From Nostoc sp. CHAB 5715 (GTDB taxonomy: Bacteria; Cyanobacteriota; Cyanobacteriia; Cyanobacteriales; Nostocaceae), in assembly GCF_020829685.1 (NCBI RefSeq), contig NZ_JAIVFR010000048.1, positions 1 to 14,570 on the forward strand: 14,570 nt of DNA, written 5' to 3'. A model generated the notes under the pieces. The model was not told the origin of the DNA. It was given only the letters and a program-made list of their open reading frames with translations, and made no database searches. The position numbers were made by a program, and so were the translations under genes. Positions 14,095-14,570 of the stretch are shown here, one piece after another (the stretch's first letter is position 1; every line of letters begins with the position of its first letter).

Positions 14095-14116
14095 ATCAAC
14101 TGAATTATCAGTTGAT
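14095..14116 (-). terminator. Hairpin behind the RNase III fragment
   Basis: The perfect 9-bp arms ATCAACTGA (14095-14103) and TCAGTTGAT (14108-14116) enclose a 4-base loop. It lies 16 bp behind the stop of the leftward rnc fragment. On the minus strand only TTGTTAG follows, so the T-run is poor. Confidence 0.45.
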
Positions 14117-14132
14117 CAGCAGTATTTTTGGT

Positions 14133-14232
14133 TCAGGGTATTTGCGGGTTAGGAATTGCTAAAAAGGCTACTTTAGCTGCGGCTTGTTCAGCAGTTTTGA
14201 TCGAGCGTCCTTTACCAACTCCTAGCTTGTTT
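14133..14232 (-). pseudogene. rnc: RNase III, C-terminal double-stranded-RNA-binding end only
   Basis: The last 32 or so codons of a ribonuclease III gene remain. The segment NKLGVGKGRSIKTAEQAAAK, then VAFLAIPNPQIP and TGA, matches the end of the dsRNA-binding domain in Nostoc RNase III as I recall it, including the GKGRS turn and the AEQAAAK helix that contacts RNA. Upstream of about 14232 the frame stays open but reads as the antisense of another gene, so the catalytic RNase III domain and most of the binding domain are absent here. The true gene is probably intact elsewhere or cut by a join in the assembly. The stop at 14133-14135 and the hairpin behind it look natural. Confidence 0.78.
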
Positions 14233-14570
14233 CTATAGATTGTGGTGTTTACAAAGGAGGTTATCACGCTGACAGTGCTTATACCTACATGGTAGGGGAA
14301 GTTAAAAGTGAAGTGGTGGAACTGCTCAGAGTAACTAAGCAATCCCTTTACGAAGGAATAAAGCAGGTGAAACCCGGCAACAGGATAGGTGACGTGAGTT
14401 ATGCGATACAAAGTCTGACAGAAGGTCACAATTATGGTGTAGTAAGGGAGCTTGTGGGACATGGAGTCGGTAAATTTTTACATGAGGCTCCGGAAGTACC
14501 CAACTTCGGAAAGCGTGGAAACGGTCCGAGATTGCAGGCAGGAATGGTGATTGCAATTGAGCCGATGATT
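14226..14570 (+). pseudogene. map: Methionine aminopeptidase fragment, Bacteroidetes-like
   Basis: This is the central part of a type I methionine aminopeptidase, the metalloenzyme that removes the initiator Met from new proteins. The frame LVSIDCGVYKGGYHADSAYT carries the first two metal-binding aspartates. GVVRELVGHGVG carries the metal-binding His, followed by LHEAPEVPNFGKRG, and AGMVIAIEPM carries the next Glu. The fifth ligand lies beyond the right edge. About 90 N-terminal residues are missing: an in-frame TAG sits at 14223-14225, and there is no start codon before the domain. YKGGYHADSAY and VPNFGKRGNGPRL resemble Bacteroidetes enzymes more than cyanobacterial ones. No HIP1 site occurs in it. 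The gene is either laterally acquired and broken, or joined here artificially. Confidence 0.85.

Noticed and set aside
14335..14556. 73-codon minus-strand frame at the right end, and the N-terminal part of the 109-codon frame starting at 14462
   Set aside because: Both are antisense to the methionine aminopeptidase fragment. Only the last 33 or so codons of the latter (RNase III end) are real.

Overview
The window is chromosomal DNA from a filamentous, Nostoc-type cyanobacterium. The evidence is the frequent HIP1 octamer GCGATCGC (about one per kb), a psbO gene, a group 3 sigma factor of SigF type next to it, Rcp1-like and receiver-rich signalling proteins, heptamer short tandem repeats, and WD40 blades of the large Nostoc WD-repeat type. 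From memory, sigF and psbO are also adjacent in Anabaena PCC 7120 (all3853/all3854).

Region 1 (2-5545, all + strand) is a signalling cluster: a CHASE3 histidine kinase cut by the left edge, an Rcp1-like single-domain response regulator, a receiver-HisKA_2 kinase, and a receiver-PAS-PAS-GGDEF-EAL protein with both c-di-GMP catalytic motifs and an inhibitory I-site. Together they could pass a periplasmic signal to c-di-GMP turnover. A near-perfect AATTACG heptamer array separates the first pair from the second and abuts a start codon.

Region 2 (5546-6069) has no gene. It carries a quasi-palindromic foldback element of about 311 bp with nested inverted repeats. Region 3 (6070-8645) holds a small coiled-coil protein (-), a TPR protein (+) that seems to have lost its signal peptide, an orphan ABC ATPase (-) ending 2 bp from the TPR gene, and an 83-residue protein (-). 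Two terminators here share an identical 17-bp tail.

Region 4 (8394-12093, all - strand) runs psbO, sigF, a PilP-like lipoprotein, then the 83-residue protein. SigF controls pilus genes in Synechocystis, so a pilus-type lipoprotein just downstream of sigF is suggestive. A 133-bp MITE-like element lies behind psbO and may serve as its terminator. PsbO has a lipobox-like signal peptide.

Region 5 (12094-13230) holds the psbO upstream region, an unexplained nested inverted-repeat segment that may be a structured RNA, and a 115-residue protein of unknown function.

Region 6 (13231-14570) is damaged or chimeric: a WD40 remnant that starts inside a blade, the last 33 or so codons of an RNase III gene, then, across a 7-bp shared sequence, the middle of a Bacteroidetes-like methionine aminopeptidase on the other strand. 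This last join looks like an assembly or amplification chimera, though transfer is not excluded. I found no CRISPR array, tRNA or rRNA. The best candidates for something undescribed are the foldback element, the structured segment at 12578-12719 and the heptamer-controlled kinase start.
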